Assembly (NCBI GenBank): GCA_030411725.1
Contig: MU839837.1
Coordinates: 1,054,001-1,118,000 of the forward strand
DNA from: Echria macrotheca
Taxonomy: Eukaryota > Ascomycota > Sordariomycetes > Sordariales > Schizotheciaceae
DNA: 64,000 bases
Direction: 5' to 3'
Of this stretch, positions 10,067-20,365 are shown piece after piece (the first letter of the stretch is position 1; every line of letters begins with the position of its first letter). The notes below the pieces were generated by a model, which ran no database searches, had not been told where the DNA came from, and saw only the letters and a program-made list of their open reading frames with translations. Both the position numbers and the translations under genes were made by a program.

Positions 10067-11737
10067 TCACTTTGCCTTGCCGGCTCCTTCGCGCTCAGTA
10101 ACACGCATCATCATCTCTTTGATGATGAACACGCTATACTGCTTGGCCGACCACGGCTGGGTTACGTTGATGACCTGAAAGTCGAAGTCTCGAAACAGCT
10201 ACATCCGCCATGTCAGTCCAAACCATCGGAATCGGGCAAAATACACACCTCAAATATGACCTTGGTAATCTCCAGAAAGGCAATATGTTTGCCCGCGCAC
10301 ATCCACCGACCATACCCAAACTGCAATTCGGTCGTCCGCTCCATCTCGCTCTTCTTGGCCGCATCACCGGACTCAAGATATCTTTCCGGCCGAAAGACGT
10401 CCACGTCCTTCCCGAAAATCGCCTCGCGCCGCAGGATCGACCACAGATTCTGCGCGATCTCAGTGCCCCCAGGAACAAACTTGCCATCAATCGTATCACC
10501 CTCGGGCGGCACGCGCTTGTTCAGCAAGGAAAAGTTAGGCGGGTGAATGCGGATGCCCTCGTAGATGACGGCCATCAGGTACGGCAGCGCCTTGGCCTCA
10601 GCATACGTCACGGGATTCGACGCCCGTCCGGACGCGATGGCCGAGTCGATCTCTTCTTGGAGCCGACGGTAGACTTTCGGCGAGGAAGCGGCGAAGAGCA
10701 TGGTGGTCCGGATCACGTTGGAGGTCATGTCGGTGCCGGCGATGATCTGGAGCGTACCCTCGGCTTCGCACTGATGGCGAGTGATTCCATGCCGGAGGAA
10801 TGAGCCCTGAGATCGAGTCAGGGACTGAATTACAAAAAGGATATCGAACGACTTACAAGCATGTCTTGCTTCTCCTTTAACCCGCTCTCGAAGCGACGAT
10901 CGACGGCTTCTTTGGCGAGTCTGAGATGTCAGTTGGCTCTCGACATCGTCGGCACGAGAACACATACCCCAGTATCTTGCCTGGACCCTTCTCGTCGGTA
11001 TGCTTCGGGCCAATGAGAGAGAAGAGCCAGTTGTTCAGGAAGAGGCTCCGGATCCATGGCACGTCTGAAATCAAAGTCGCAGCCGGCGAGAAGATATCCA
11101 TCGCGTGGACATAGCCATGAATATCAGCATCGGCCTCGAGGAAGCCAAACTCTTTCCCAAAGGCAACGGTACTGATGGTGTCGAGCGCAAAGTACTGCGA
11201 TGCGGAGGCGAAGTCCATGGGCTTCGTCCCGGCAGGACCCGACAAGTACCGAGTCCGAATGTATTTCTTCAGGTTAGCAATCTGGCCGTCGACATCGCGC
11301 TCGAGCGTCGGGATCTCGCGGCCGGAGTACCCAAAGCTCGCTTTGGCCTTGATCTCGTCATGCCACTGTGTGTCGCAGGTCCCGAACATGGACGGATTGG
11401 CCGAGTCGATGCGGAAAGCCTCGTACCACCCGCCACGACCATAGCGCGACCGCGCCGACGACATGCGCCGGATAGTGTCCGGATCGTCGGTCATCAAAAG
11501 ATTGGGACCGATGCGGATCAGCGAGCCCCGGTACCGCTGCCGGACCCGGGTGTGGACTTTCCATGCCGAACCCGTCAGGTTGGTCCACGCGAGCCACAGG
11601 TACGACACGGACGCGATGAAAGGGCCCTCGAAATGCCGCAGCCGGTGCCATGAGACAAAAGTCGAAATCACGTAGTACAAGAGAAACGCCACGGCTGTGC
11701 CGATGGCGGGCCACGACGTGACGATGGATGATTCCAT
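10067..11737 (-). CDS. cytochrome P450 monooxygenase
   Basis: Model: exons 11737-10968, 10920-10857, 10806-10249 and 10198-10067, giving 507 residues. An N-terminal hydrophobic segment (WPAIGTAVAFLLYYVISTF) anchors the protein in the ER membrane. The I-helix oxygen-binding motif AGTDMTS is at residues 301-307, the ExxR motif is EGIR at 361-364, and the haem-ligand loop is FGYGRWMCAG with Cys448. The general look resembles pisatin-demethylase/benzoate-hydroxylase type fungal P450s, but family assignment below P450 is a guess. The three introns are 47-50 bp; intron 1 shows a CTGAC branch site and all keep phase. The start follows from the membrane anchor; an upstream in-frame ATG near 11914 would add residues that hide the anchor. 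No biosynthetic partner is adjacent. Confidence 0.92.
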
Positions 11738-13648
11738 ACTGTACGGACTGCAACCGCGGGCTGGCGGCACGGGAGCTGCAGGAAACACAGTGTCGGGTCG
11801 TCGTGATTCTTTCCAGAATTTTACCCCGCACGGAGGTGAATTGCGCCAAGCGGCCACATCCTTCGCTATGCTCCTTTGGGCCGGGCTATCCCATCTCAGG
11901 ATGGGCTCCTGCAAGGGCTCGGCGAGTCCTCGAGGTTCCCATCATCAAGTCTGAGAAGGGACTACGACCGAGGCATGAGATGCAGTTATGAGACAGCGCG
12001 TGAAGCACCGCAGTGGTGTGTTCGGCGAGCGAGGTTCACCCTCAGCTCAGTGTTTACACTAAACTTGATCTGGGCAGAGTTTGCAGCGCGAATTCCCTCC
12101 CCCCCTTCACCCGATCAAGTGAAAGATAGGGGCATAACGAAACACCTCGGAGCACTCCGAAGGGAGACAGCGGGGAGTGGCCACTGCTGATTTTTCTCGG
12201 TTTTGTCCCACACCGGAGCCAAGGCGACTCGAAATTCGTATAATGAACTCGTCGGAAGGATGTTTTGTTGGGCATCACAATTCGGGATCCAAAAGGAACA
12301 AGCAATACAACAGAAATCTCAAAAATCGGGGCGCTTGGTAATGCTTTATTATATCTCGGTTTCAGTGGGACTGTCCCACTGAAAATTTCAACAGAAATTG
12401 GGAGGAGGGTAACTCCTGTCTCCTTTGTCCCGCATGTCAAACCCACTTCCTATTGTGGGGATATGCCCGTTATGACGTGTGTCAAGGATCTTGACTCGGG
12501 GAGATGTAACCGACTCGAAGTTTTGACAGGTCCCTATCTTCAAGCCACCGAGAACTTCTCGAACGGCAATTATCTAAATCAGCTGCGCAACATGCGTCCC
12601 CCTTGGGCTTGGGGGCTAGTTCTTGCCGAGGCATATCGCAGCCACAGCTTCTAGCGGCTTCTCATGAACTGCAACTAAATCCATCTGTGGTGTTCACTCC
12701 GCTCGACGTGCAGCAATACAGAATTCAAGGAACTAGCAGTGGTCGCCGCTTCCACGACTGGGCTTGGCGGCATCCTTAGATCCGGGGAAGTCGACTAGAG
12801 TATCGGCGGCCGGCTTGCTAACGTCAGTACCCCTGAAGATGCGGGTCATCCATCCCCTGGGATCAGGGGGAGTATAGACGGGACCTGAATGTCAAATGCT
12901 GTGGTACCGGCGCGGACGATGACAACAAATCCCACGTCAAACGGCCCGTCAAACAAGAACGGTCCGAACGGCGAGCCATGCGTACAGAACGAACATCCAG
13001 ACATCAGATAAAAATGACTCGTTTGGGACTGCCGAAAGTATCTGGTGGATAATAAGGCCGTATCGCAGAAGCTGCGGGCCGTTTCATGTGGACGAGAAAT
13101 GCATACCAAAAGCCCCGCTCACCTTCCTTTCTCATCCATGCGGCCGCTCGCCACCAACAACCATGGCGATTTTCACGTGGACCCACGATGCCCCGTGGAT
13201 ACCTCGGCCAAGCAGCCAACCACCACACTGCCGTCCCTGGCTTGTTGCCCCCGCCCGCAAGGCTGCAAGCGATACCGACGTGGGACCAGGACCATGATGG
13301 GAAATGGTCCAGGTCCTGCAGCAACCGGCTTTTTCCCTCTCTCAGCACCGAGCCGAACCAGGAACCCATCGCCGATCTGCATTTTCTAGCTGGTCCACCA
13401 CACTCTCCTCCTCTCCGCCGGTCCCGAAGGCATGGCACCCCTGAGGATGGCCAAATTTCATTTTCATTCAAGATACAATGGCATTCCCACCGACGAGCAC
13501 GCGACTTCCCCGTTTCGTCCGGTTCCACTCTCTCGTCTTTCTTTTCTCGCCTGTCGTCTGATTTCTGTGTTTTGCTGCTCCGGAAGCGTCCGAAGAAGGG
13601 GAGCGTGACCGGACGGACCTCTGCTCTCCAGCAGCTGCTGCTGTCATT
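11738..13648. other. intergenic, divergent promoter region
   Basis: About 1.9 kb between the divergent P450 and CFEM-receptor starts. It holds a perfect inverted repeat at 12360-12384, and the direct repeat AACAGAAAT occurs near 12309 and 12390. Long overlapping frames at 13004-13840 on both strands look like GC-rich leader sequence, not genes. Confidence 0.5.
12360..12384. repeat. perfect short inverted repeat
   Basis: Arms of 11 bases (TTTCAGTGGGA and its complement) are separated by a three-base CTG loop. The sequence is in the 1.9 kb divergent promoter region between the P450 and the CFEM receptor. It could be a binding site for a dimeric regulator or the remains of a mobile element; no function can be read from it. 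Confidence 0.8.
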
Positions 13649-15573
13649 ATGGGCTTCCTCAGGATCACGTGTGCCCTCTTCGGCCTGTGTCTTGTTCTCC
13701 TCCTCCGCCAAGCCGACGCCGCCGCGACAGCCGAGTCCATATCCCTCCAAGACGCCTTGGCCGCTCTTCCACAATGTGCGGTAGGCATGCAGCAGACACA
13801 AGCCCGTCGTCCACTGAGGGAGGTGCTGATGGGGATACAATACTCTAGATCGATTGTCTCGGGACTGCCATCGCCGGATCCGGCTGCAACGCGACGGACC
13901 TCGCCTGTGTCTGCCCGAGCGATGCGTTGAACGTCAGGGCAACCAGCTGCGTCACCGCGACGTGCACCATCAAGGAATCACTCAGTGAGATGCCTACAAA
14001 TTTCACTGCTGCTCAGCTTGCTGATACTGCCGGATAGCAACCAAGAACATCACTTCGCACCTCTGCAATGTGCCGGTCCATGTCGACGGTGAAATCGTGC
14101 CGGCGCTGTCGGTGTTTCTCGGACTCGCGGGGGTTGCGGTGCTGCTGAGAATATTGGCAAGAGTCATCACGAAGGCGTATTTCTGGTGGGATGACCTGTT
14201 CAACCTCTTTGCCATGGTTTGTCTCTACCCCTGTGAGTAGGCTTGGCCAAAACTAACCAGACGCAGGCCGGCTGTGTGGCCTTTACCGCGCTCAACATTC
14301 AGTGTATGTATTCACGCGTTGTCTCATCATCCCTTTCAATATGCATATTCTAACGCCTCGATTCAGCCGCCGAAATAGGTCTAGGAAAAGACATCTGGTT
14401 CGTCGAGTTCCCCCACGTAACCGACATCGTCCGCGTGAGCCTTCCATCTCTCCTCCTTTTTCCAGTCGTCCCCACAACTAACACAACGTCCCCCCCCCCC
14501 AAAAGACCTTCTTCATAAACATGCTCCTCTACACGGCAACCCGCTTCCTAGTCCGGTCCTCCATCATCCTCTTCTATCTGCGAGTCTTCCCGCCCGGCGC
14601 AGAGAACAAGCTCGGCCGGCTGCTCGTGGGAACCCTGGTCGCCAACCTGGTGTACAACTTCAGCTTCTTCATGGCCGTGATTTTCCAGTGCAACCCCGTG
14701 CACAGCTTCTGGACCGCCTGGGCCGAGGAGGACGGCGACGGGCACTGCGGGAATGTGAATGCGCTCGCGTGGGTGGCCGCCATCACGGGGATTATCTTTG
14801 ATGCGTGGTTGCTTGCGCTGCCGTTTCCGCAGCTTTTGTCGCTGAATCTGCACTGGAAGAAGAAGGTTATGGGGAGTATGATGTTTAGCGTTGGGATATG
14901 GTATGTGTCCCCCTTTTTTTTCTTGGTTTTGTTTACAATGCTGGTGCGCGCGGCGTCCGCGGCGAGAGACTGACGAAGAGGTGCTATGTAGTGTGATGAT
15001 TATCAGTTTGGTCCGGCTCAAGACTATTAGTGACTTTAGTCGGGCTGTGAATCCTACCAGTACGTTTCCTTGCCAACCCAAGACAAGTTACCTTACTGAT
15101 GTTTTTCAAAAGAGGACATAGTAGGAGTCTGCCTCTGGTCCGGCATCGAGCTCGACGTGGGCGTCATCTGTCCCTGCTTGCCGTCGTTCCGCCTCCTGCT
15201 CCGTCGACTGTCGCCATCGCTGATGGGCACCACGAGCGGCTCGCGCTACGAGATGGGGACCGTGGGGAACACCACCGGCGGGGGCGGCACGCATGACAGG
15301 ACGGGCGCGAGAAAGAGCGGGACTGCTACGACCGCTACGACGGCGACGACGACGACACCGAATGACGACGCACTGGGGTATAGGGCGGTTATCACGGGGG
15401 GTGGTGAGGGGACGAGTAGTAACAAGATGTCGCAGGATGACGGGTCGCATGGGGATGCGAGGAGTTACTGTACCAGTGTGACGGGGCTGGTTGAGCCGGA
15501 TGTGTGGAGGAGGGATGGGATCGGTGGGGGTGGTGGTGGGCATGGAAATGGGAAGGATGGGTTGCCGTACTAA
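13649..15573 (+). CDS. CFEM-domain PTH11-type membrane receptor
   Basis: Model: exons 13649-13780, 13849-13984, 14038-14216, 14267-14303, 14367-14434, 14506-14900, 14992-15059 and 15113-15573, giving 491 residues. A signal peptide (residues 1-24, ending ADAAA) is followed by a CFEM domain with eight cysteines (PQC, DC, SGC, LAC, VC, SC, TC, HLC) spread over the first two introns. Then comes a seven-helix rhodopsin-like domain (for example VPALSVFLGLAGVAVLLRILARV and YNFSFFMAVIFQC), ending in a Gly/Thr/Ser-rich cytosolic tail. In plant-pathogenic fungi this class includes PTH11, a surface receptor. All seven introns keep phase, and six have CTAAC/CTGAC/CTGAT branch sites. Exon 4 was ended at the GTATGT donor (14304) because the GT two bases earlier breaks the frame. 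The ligand is unknown. Confidence 0.9.
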
Positions 15574-16521
15574 TAACTTGAATAATACCTTGTTTTGGGG
15601 ATTTTCTTTACTTTTCTGTCTGGTATACGACGGATATGACATACCCTGGGGATTAGACACGGCGGAAAACTAGTGCTGGAATGGAAGTAGTGAAATTGAT
15701 TTGTTTGGATATCTTTACAGATGTTCATCCTGGCCTTTTCTTCACTGCCTGTCGTAGGTTTGACACACCATTTTTTTCTTTCATCAGTCTGTTCGATATC
15801 CAGTCACTATGTATATCCTTGTTGCGAACAGGACTGGTCGGCGATAAACTTGCATGCAGATGGACATGTTACACAAAGCCTGTTGGGAAGAGAGTGGTCT
15901 TGGCAAACCGGTGAGTCCAACAAACAAGACACGGGATAGGTTCAATCTACCTGTCCACAGCGACGAAGGATTGTTCTGGAAGACATACATACTGCAGACC
16001 TTGATTTCCGTTTTTCCGGCCAAGTGGTGACAAGTTTCCTTGCATGGAGGATTCCTACAAGGCATTATGGGACACACCTGGTATTGTCGAAAGCTCAAAG
16101 AGATTCAAAAACCTGGATTTGTTACCGTCAGCCTGCCTTGTTGGTCTTGGGGGTTTTATGTGACGTCAACAAAGCATTAGGTTTGAAAGTTATAACTCTT
16201 TCCGGCGAACGGATGGAGGAAACTTGGTCTATCTGACTGAGGGAACCTGCCCGGATTTCAGTCAAGCACACTGTATGGGTGAGAAAAACGGGGATTTTGA
16301 GAAGTGAGAGCAAGCGTCATAGGACCAGAAGACTCGCGTGTGGCGGCGCCTATCGTTATCAAACCGACCTCATGCTCTCTAAGGTACGCACCGAAAAGAT
16401 GCCTAGGTGTGGGGGGACTTGAAAGCAAGATTAAACGATGATAGCACCAAAAATGAATGCTGCAGCTTTACGAGAGAGAGCAGAAGGCTTACTGGCAAAA
16501 ATGAAGACTTCAAATGTCTCT
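15574..16521. other. intergenic
   Basis: About 0.95 kb between the CFEM receptor and the tRNA. Frames are short and AT-richer than the neighbouring genes. No motif recognised. Confidence 0.55.
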
Positions 16522-16593
16522 CGATCCACCCAGGGGTCGAACCTGGAACCTCCTGATTCGTAGTCAGACGCTCTGCCATTGAGCCAGCGGACC
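16522..16593 (-). tRNA. tRNA-Arg (anticodon ACG)
   Basis: On the minus strand the sequence folds as a standard 72-nt tRNA without intron. The acceptor GGTCCGC pairs with GTGGATC (two G-U pairs); the D-stem is GCTC/GAGC; the anticodon stem is TCTGA/TCAGG around loop CTACGAA (anticodon ACG); the T-arm is CCAGG-TTCGACC-CCTGG; the discriminator base is G. The internal A and B boxes are intact, so it should be transcribed by RNA polymerase III. It reads CGT-family arginine codons after A34-to-inosine editing. Confidence 0.95.
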
Positions 16594-16897
16594 CGTTTTC
16601 GTTGAGATGCTGTGCAACATGGCGAGTCATGAACAGGATGTTCGTGGAATCGTGGTGGAGACGGATGTCTGCTGGGATCCGTCATGGTCCGTACTGGAGT
16701 CCCACCAGTGTAGAGCTGTCGGACGACAGAGACCGGGAATATAAGGCCACGCGATCCGTTCCGTGTATTCCATGTAGTCGCAAAGTGAATTTGCTTGTTG
16801 TTTATCAACGTCTCACCAGATCACCAGATACGGTTCAAGAGGTGTGTGATTAACACTGGAATTTCAGTCTGGTCTATGCAAATGAAGTAAAGAAACC
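16594..16897. other. intergenic
   Basis: Short spacer between the tRNA and the stop of the DUF1857-like gene. It holds the tRNA upstream region on the minus strand; nothing else is seen. Confidence 0.55.
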
Positions 16898-17485
16898 TCA
16901 AATCTTGCCCTCCGCAACAAGCCGCCGGATCGTTTCGATGCTCGACTCGACGGCAATCTTGGCAGTCTGCATGCATCAAAGTCAGCGTCACTCACACCCC
17001 TCATAGTCGTCGAGAGTAGAGAGGGCATAAAAAAAACTCACCTCCTTGAACGACTTCTCCATCCCCTTGGCCTTCTCACTCCCCGGCTCGACCTGGGGAA
17101 AGCGCCACTCAAAGACATAGGTCATGAACAGATCCTCCTTCTCCCCGCTCGGCCCTTGCGTGACATAGTTGGAGATCTTGGTGCCGTCCTCCTGGAAGAA
17201 ATCCACGCGGCACGGCGGGTAGTGCCGGACCACCTCCTGCACGGGCTCTCCGTCGGCCTTGGGTCCCTTGCCGGGCAGGAACTTGACGGTGCGCGTGATG
17301 ACGAGCGTGTCTTCCTCCGACGAGCCGCCCTCCTCCTTGACCACCTCGCAGTGGATGATCAGGGGCACAAACTCCTCGGCGTGGCGGACCTTGCGCTGCA
17401 GGCCGGCCCAGACTTGGTCGATGGTCAGGACTGACTGGCCGGGGCGGTTGATCGGGGCTGTGTAGCCGAAGTTGAAGACGACCAT
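16898..17485 (-). CDS. DUF1857-like (SRPBCC-fold) protein
   Basis: Model: exons 17485-17042 and 16966-16898, giving 170 residues. The sequence pattern matches the DUF1857 family of small START/Bet-v1-like proteins of unknown function: an N-terminal INRPGQ..LTIDQVWAGL segment, then alternating strand-like blocks with CRVDFF and LFMTYVFEWR, and a C-terminal helix ending VAEGKI. No signal peptide or membrane segment, so it is probably cytosolic. The intron (17041-16967) has a GTGAGT donor, a CTGAC branch site and a CAG acceptor and keeps phase. The start was placed at MVVFNFGY because the residues before it do not look coding. Function not inferred. Confidence 0.82.
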
Positions 17486-18809
17486 TTTTGTTGTCTGTGG
17501 TTTTTGTATTCTCAATATTTTTTTTTGGTTATCAGTTTGGTTGTTGTGTAAATTAATGGTTGATGGTTCAAGGTGGGATGTTGTCGAGGTTGACAGGTTG
17601 TCAAATGCGGGGCTTCAAGCGGTTGTTATAGCGCCCCGCGATCCGATCCGCGCACCCAACCAAACGAGACATCGGGCGCGGAGCTTCCCCATCGGCGGTC
17701 CTCATACGCCGAAAATTTAGGTTTACAAAACGCATGTTTTCGTCGCTTCCCGGCCGGCGCGCGGAGAGCGGCGAGCGGCCATCGATCGGCCCATTCGTAA
17801 GCCACGTCACACCAGCAGGAGTCAGGACTTTGCTTCTCGCGCGGGGTCGCGGGGTCGCGACACGTTCCGGTGTCGCGCCGGCTTGGTAATAATTCGCATG
17901 TTTCTTGCAGACTGGCTGCAGCGACTTCCTGCAGCCTCTTGGCGCCGACTTGTGCTGCCGGTTCTGCCTGGTTGTGCCTGATGGGTGGAGAGAAGTGACG
18001 TCGGCTACTGGACCTTGCGAGATATGATTGGTGACCACTGACGGCGAGAATGAAACGGTTTTGTGGTCTGCTTCCTACAAATTTTGCAGTCTGCTTCCTT
18101 CAAAAGAGGTCCAGGCACACATCTTACGAGGAGGCACAGCCCTCGCTAACCACCACATCTCATCGTATCCCACACGGCCGGAGACAAACGGCAAAACATC
18201 ACCCGTTTACCCTACACTGACAAAGCCACTTTCTTCCTCAATTGTAATCTATCCGCCAGGCACAATGGATTGCAAAAGGTTACACAGTCCACCTCGCGCG
18301 TCGCGGTTCGCGAGGCTCTTGCGGCGTCGTCGAGCGCGTCAATTAAAATTTCCATGACAAACAGCCTGGGCAAGGGATCGGCATGCCGCATTCCTTTTGG
18401 CACCGCCCTCAGCGCCCCCCATTAGTTTCCCCTTTGGGGCGCGTCTCACTAATATTATCCTCAACTAATGGATTCCCAACGGGCTTCAGATGCGGCGTCA
18501 GCCGTCAGCAGAAAACTGGAACCAGTCCTTTCCGGTTGGGGAGGGGACATCGCCAGCCATGCCGGTTTGGGGCGCCTGTCATCCTCTTTTCTTCTGGCAC
18601 TGCGAAACTCTTTTTCTCTTTCTTTGACAACTCGCCATCGCGCTTTTTACAAGAATCGCGCCCGTCGGAGCGCGGCCGAGAAAACCACCCGACCGGCCCG
18701 CCCAATGGACACTCCCCCACAGCGAAGCCGCCCCTAACGTTAATTCCCCGGCAGTCTGACGAGTGATACCACGCCAAAATCCGGGGTCCCGAAATTTGAT
18801 CCCGGCGAG
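17486..18809. other. intergenic, divergent promoter region
   Basis: About 1.3 kb between the divergent DUF1857-like and PGAP4-like genes. Several overlapping short frames exist but none has coding character. No clear TATA box or repeat was noticed. Confidence 0.5.
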
Positions 18810-20057
18810 ATGGTGCTGCTGCTGCTGCACATCCTCGGCCGCATCTCGCCGCGCCTTCTGGCCCTGCACGCCGCCGTCGCCGTCAGCTGGGTGCTGCTGC
18901 TGCTCTACTGCCAGCGCGTCTTCTTCGATGACCCGGCCAGCTACTTTTTCGACCCGCACGGCCCGCGCGCCCAGCAGCTCGCCACGGCGCGCCAAGCCGA
19001 AGTGGCAGCCCACATCGGCGCCGTCGTCGACCTCCACAACGGGACGCTGCCGACCGGCCGGCCCGTTCCATTTATCAATCACTGGCCGAAACGGGTGTGC
19101 GTCGGCATCGTCAGCGACAGCCAGAAGCGGAAACACGATGAGGCGTCGCTGTCGCGCACGCTGGCATCCCTCAAGGCAGGGCTGAGCGACGACGAGAAGG
19201 ACTCGATGCACATTGTCGTCCTGCTGTCGGCGAGAAAGGCCGAGAACCACTTTGCATTCGGCAAAAGCTGGCTGCCTCGCCTAGCGGATCAGGTCCTGGT
19301 CTACCGCGAGCACGGAAGCGGGACAAACGTCTCGGACGGAACCTACCACGAGGTCGAGTACCAGGTCAACGGAGGGAAGCCGCCGCGGGGACAGTCGACG
19401 GCGGAGCGGACGCGGCTGGACCAGTCGGTGGTGATGGAGGCTTGTCGGGAGATGCAGGCGTCGTACATGGCGCTTGTCGAGCCGGATGTGGTCGCCCGCC
19501 GCGAGTGGTATGTCGCGCTGTGGACCGCCCTCGTCCAGATCGAGGCGGCCGCGCGCAGGGGCGGCGTCGACTGGGCGTATCTGCGACTGTTCCACCCGGC
19601 CGAGGGCAGGTGGACGCTGGCGCGGGCGGACTGGGTGTTCCACAGCGTCAAGTGGGCCGTCATCTACTCGCTCGCCGTCGTCGGCGGCTTCGGCCTGCAC
19701 CGGTGGGGCTGCCACAAGAAGGGGGCGCCGGGAGGCGGCAGCAAAATGCTGCTGCAGGAGGCGCTGCCGATGCTGAGCCTGGGCGTGTGGATCCCCGTGT
19801 TTATCAAGCTGCTGGTGCTGGCGGGCGGGCTGATGGCCTTCCGGCGGCACTACCTGCCCGCGGCCGGCACGGTGCGCGACATGGCGCAGGACAGCTGCTG
19901 CGGCCACGGCGTCGTGTTCGCGCACGCGCGGCTGCACGAGTATGTTGGGACTCTGCGGCGGCCGCCGTTCGACTTTTCGCTGCCCACGATGCTGGATCGG
20001 CTGGCGGAGAGGAGGGGGGCGTCGAGGTGGACAATCGACGGCAGTATTATTTTGTAA
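18810..20057 (+). CDS. PGAP4/TMEM246-like membrane glycosyltransferase (candidate)
   Basis: An intronless frame of 415 residues. It has an N-terminal signal-anchor helix (about residues 14-33), a lumenal globular part, then two closely spaced hydrophobic segments (about 277-297 and 318-340) inside the C-terminal half. That topology, a glycosyltransferase-like domain interrupted by a membrane hairpin, is what is known for PGAP4, the Golgi enzyme that adds GalNAc to GPI anchors. A short acidic EPD motif at about 224-226 sits where a metal/nucleotide-sugar motif would be expected. The assignment is from architecture and remembered similarity of fungal relatives, not from a search. A generic membrane glycosyltransferase is the alternative. 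Very GC-rich in third positions. Confidence 0.55.
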   Translation: MVLLLLHILGRISPRLLALHAAVAVSWVLLLLYCQRVFFDDPASYFFDPHGPRAQQLATARQAEVAAHIGAVVDLHNGTLPTGRPVPFINHWPKRVCVGIVSDSQKRKHDEASLSRTLASLKAGLSDDEKDSMHIVVLLSARKAENHFAFGKSWLPRLADQVLVYREHGSGTNVSDGTYHEVEYQVNGGKPPRGQSTAERTRLDQSVVMEACREMQASYMALVEPDVVARREWYVALWTALVQIEAAARRGGVDWAYLRLFHPAEGRWTLARADWVFHSVKWAVIYSLAVVGGFGLHRWGCHKKGAPGGGSKMLLQEALPMLSLGVWIPVFIKLLVLAGGLMAFRRHYLPAAGTVRDMAQDSCCGHGVVFAHARLHEYVGTLRRPPFDFSLPTMLDRLAERRGASRWTIDGSIIL

Positions 20058-20365
20058 TTAACACGGTTTGAATTCTCTCACAGGCTCCTGGTCAATGAGT
20101 TCTCTCGCTGAGACGGAGATTCTTGTGAGTGTCTGATTGGCTAAGATCCGTCTCATTGACCAAGATTCCGCAAACGGCACAGCAGGCGCAAGTCGCAACA
20201 GCGTCTTTGTGCCCGCCGCCGGCGGTAGCGGCTTGTGCTTGCTTTTCCGGATTCGATATGTTTATATTAGACCGGCTGCAAGCCGTTTTCCCTCTTCCAA
20301 ACAATCCATCCTCTCTGTAGGGACGAGCCCGAGCAAGCATAAATCGAAAACCGGAAACCGCCAAC
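20058..20365. other. intergenic spacer
   Basis: Separates two plus-strand genes. It contains the 3' end of the PGAP4-like gene and the promoter of the large multidomain gene; no separate element is seen. Confidence 0.5.

Noticed and set aside
13004..13840. Long overlapping frames on both strands before the CFEM receptor
   Set aside because: No motif, no splice support, and they overlap the start of the well-supported receptor gene.
19281..19937. 218-codon minus-strand frame
   Set aside because: Antisense of the PGAP4-like gene; His/Arg/Gln-rich with no motif.
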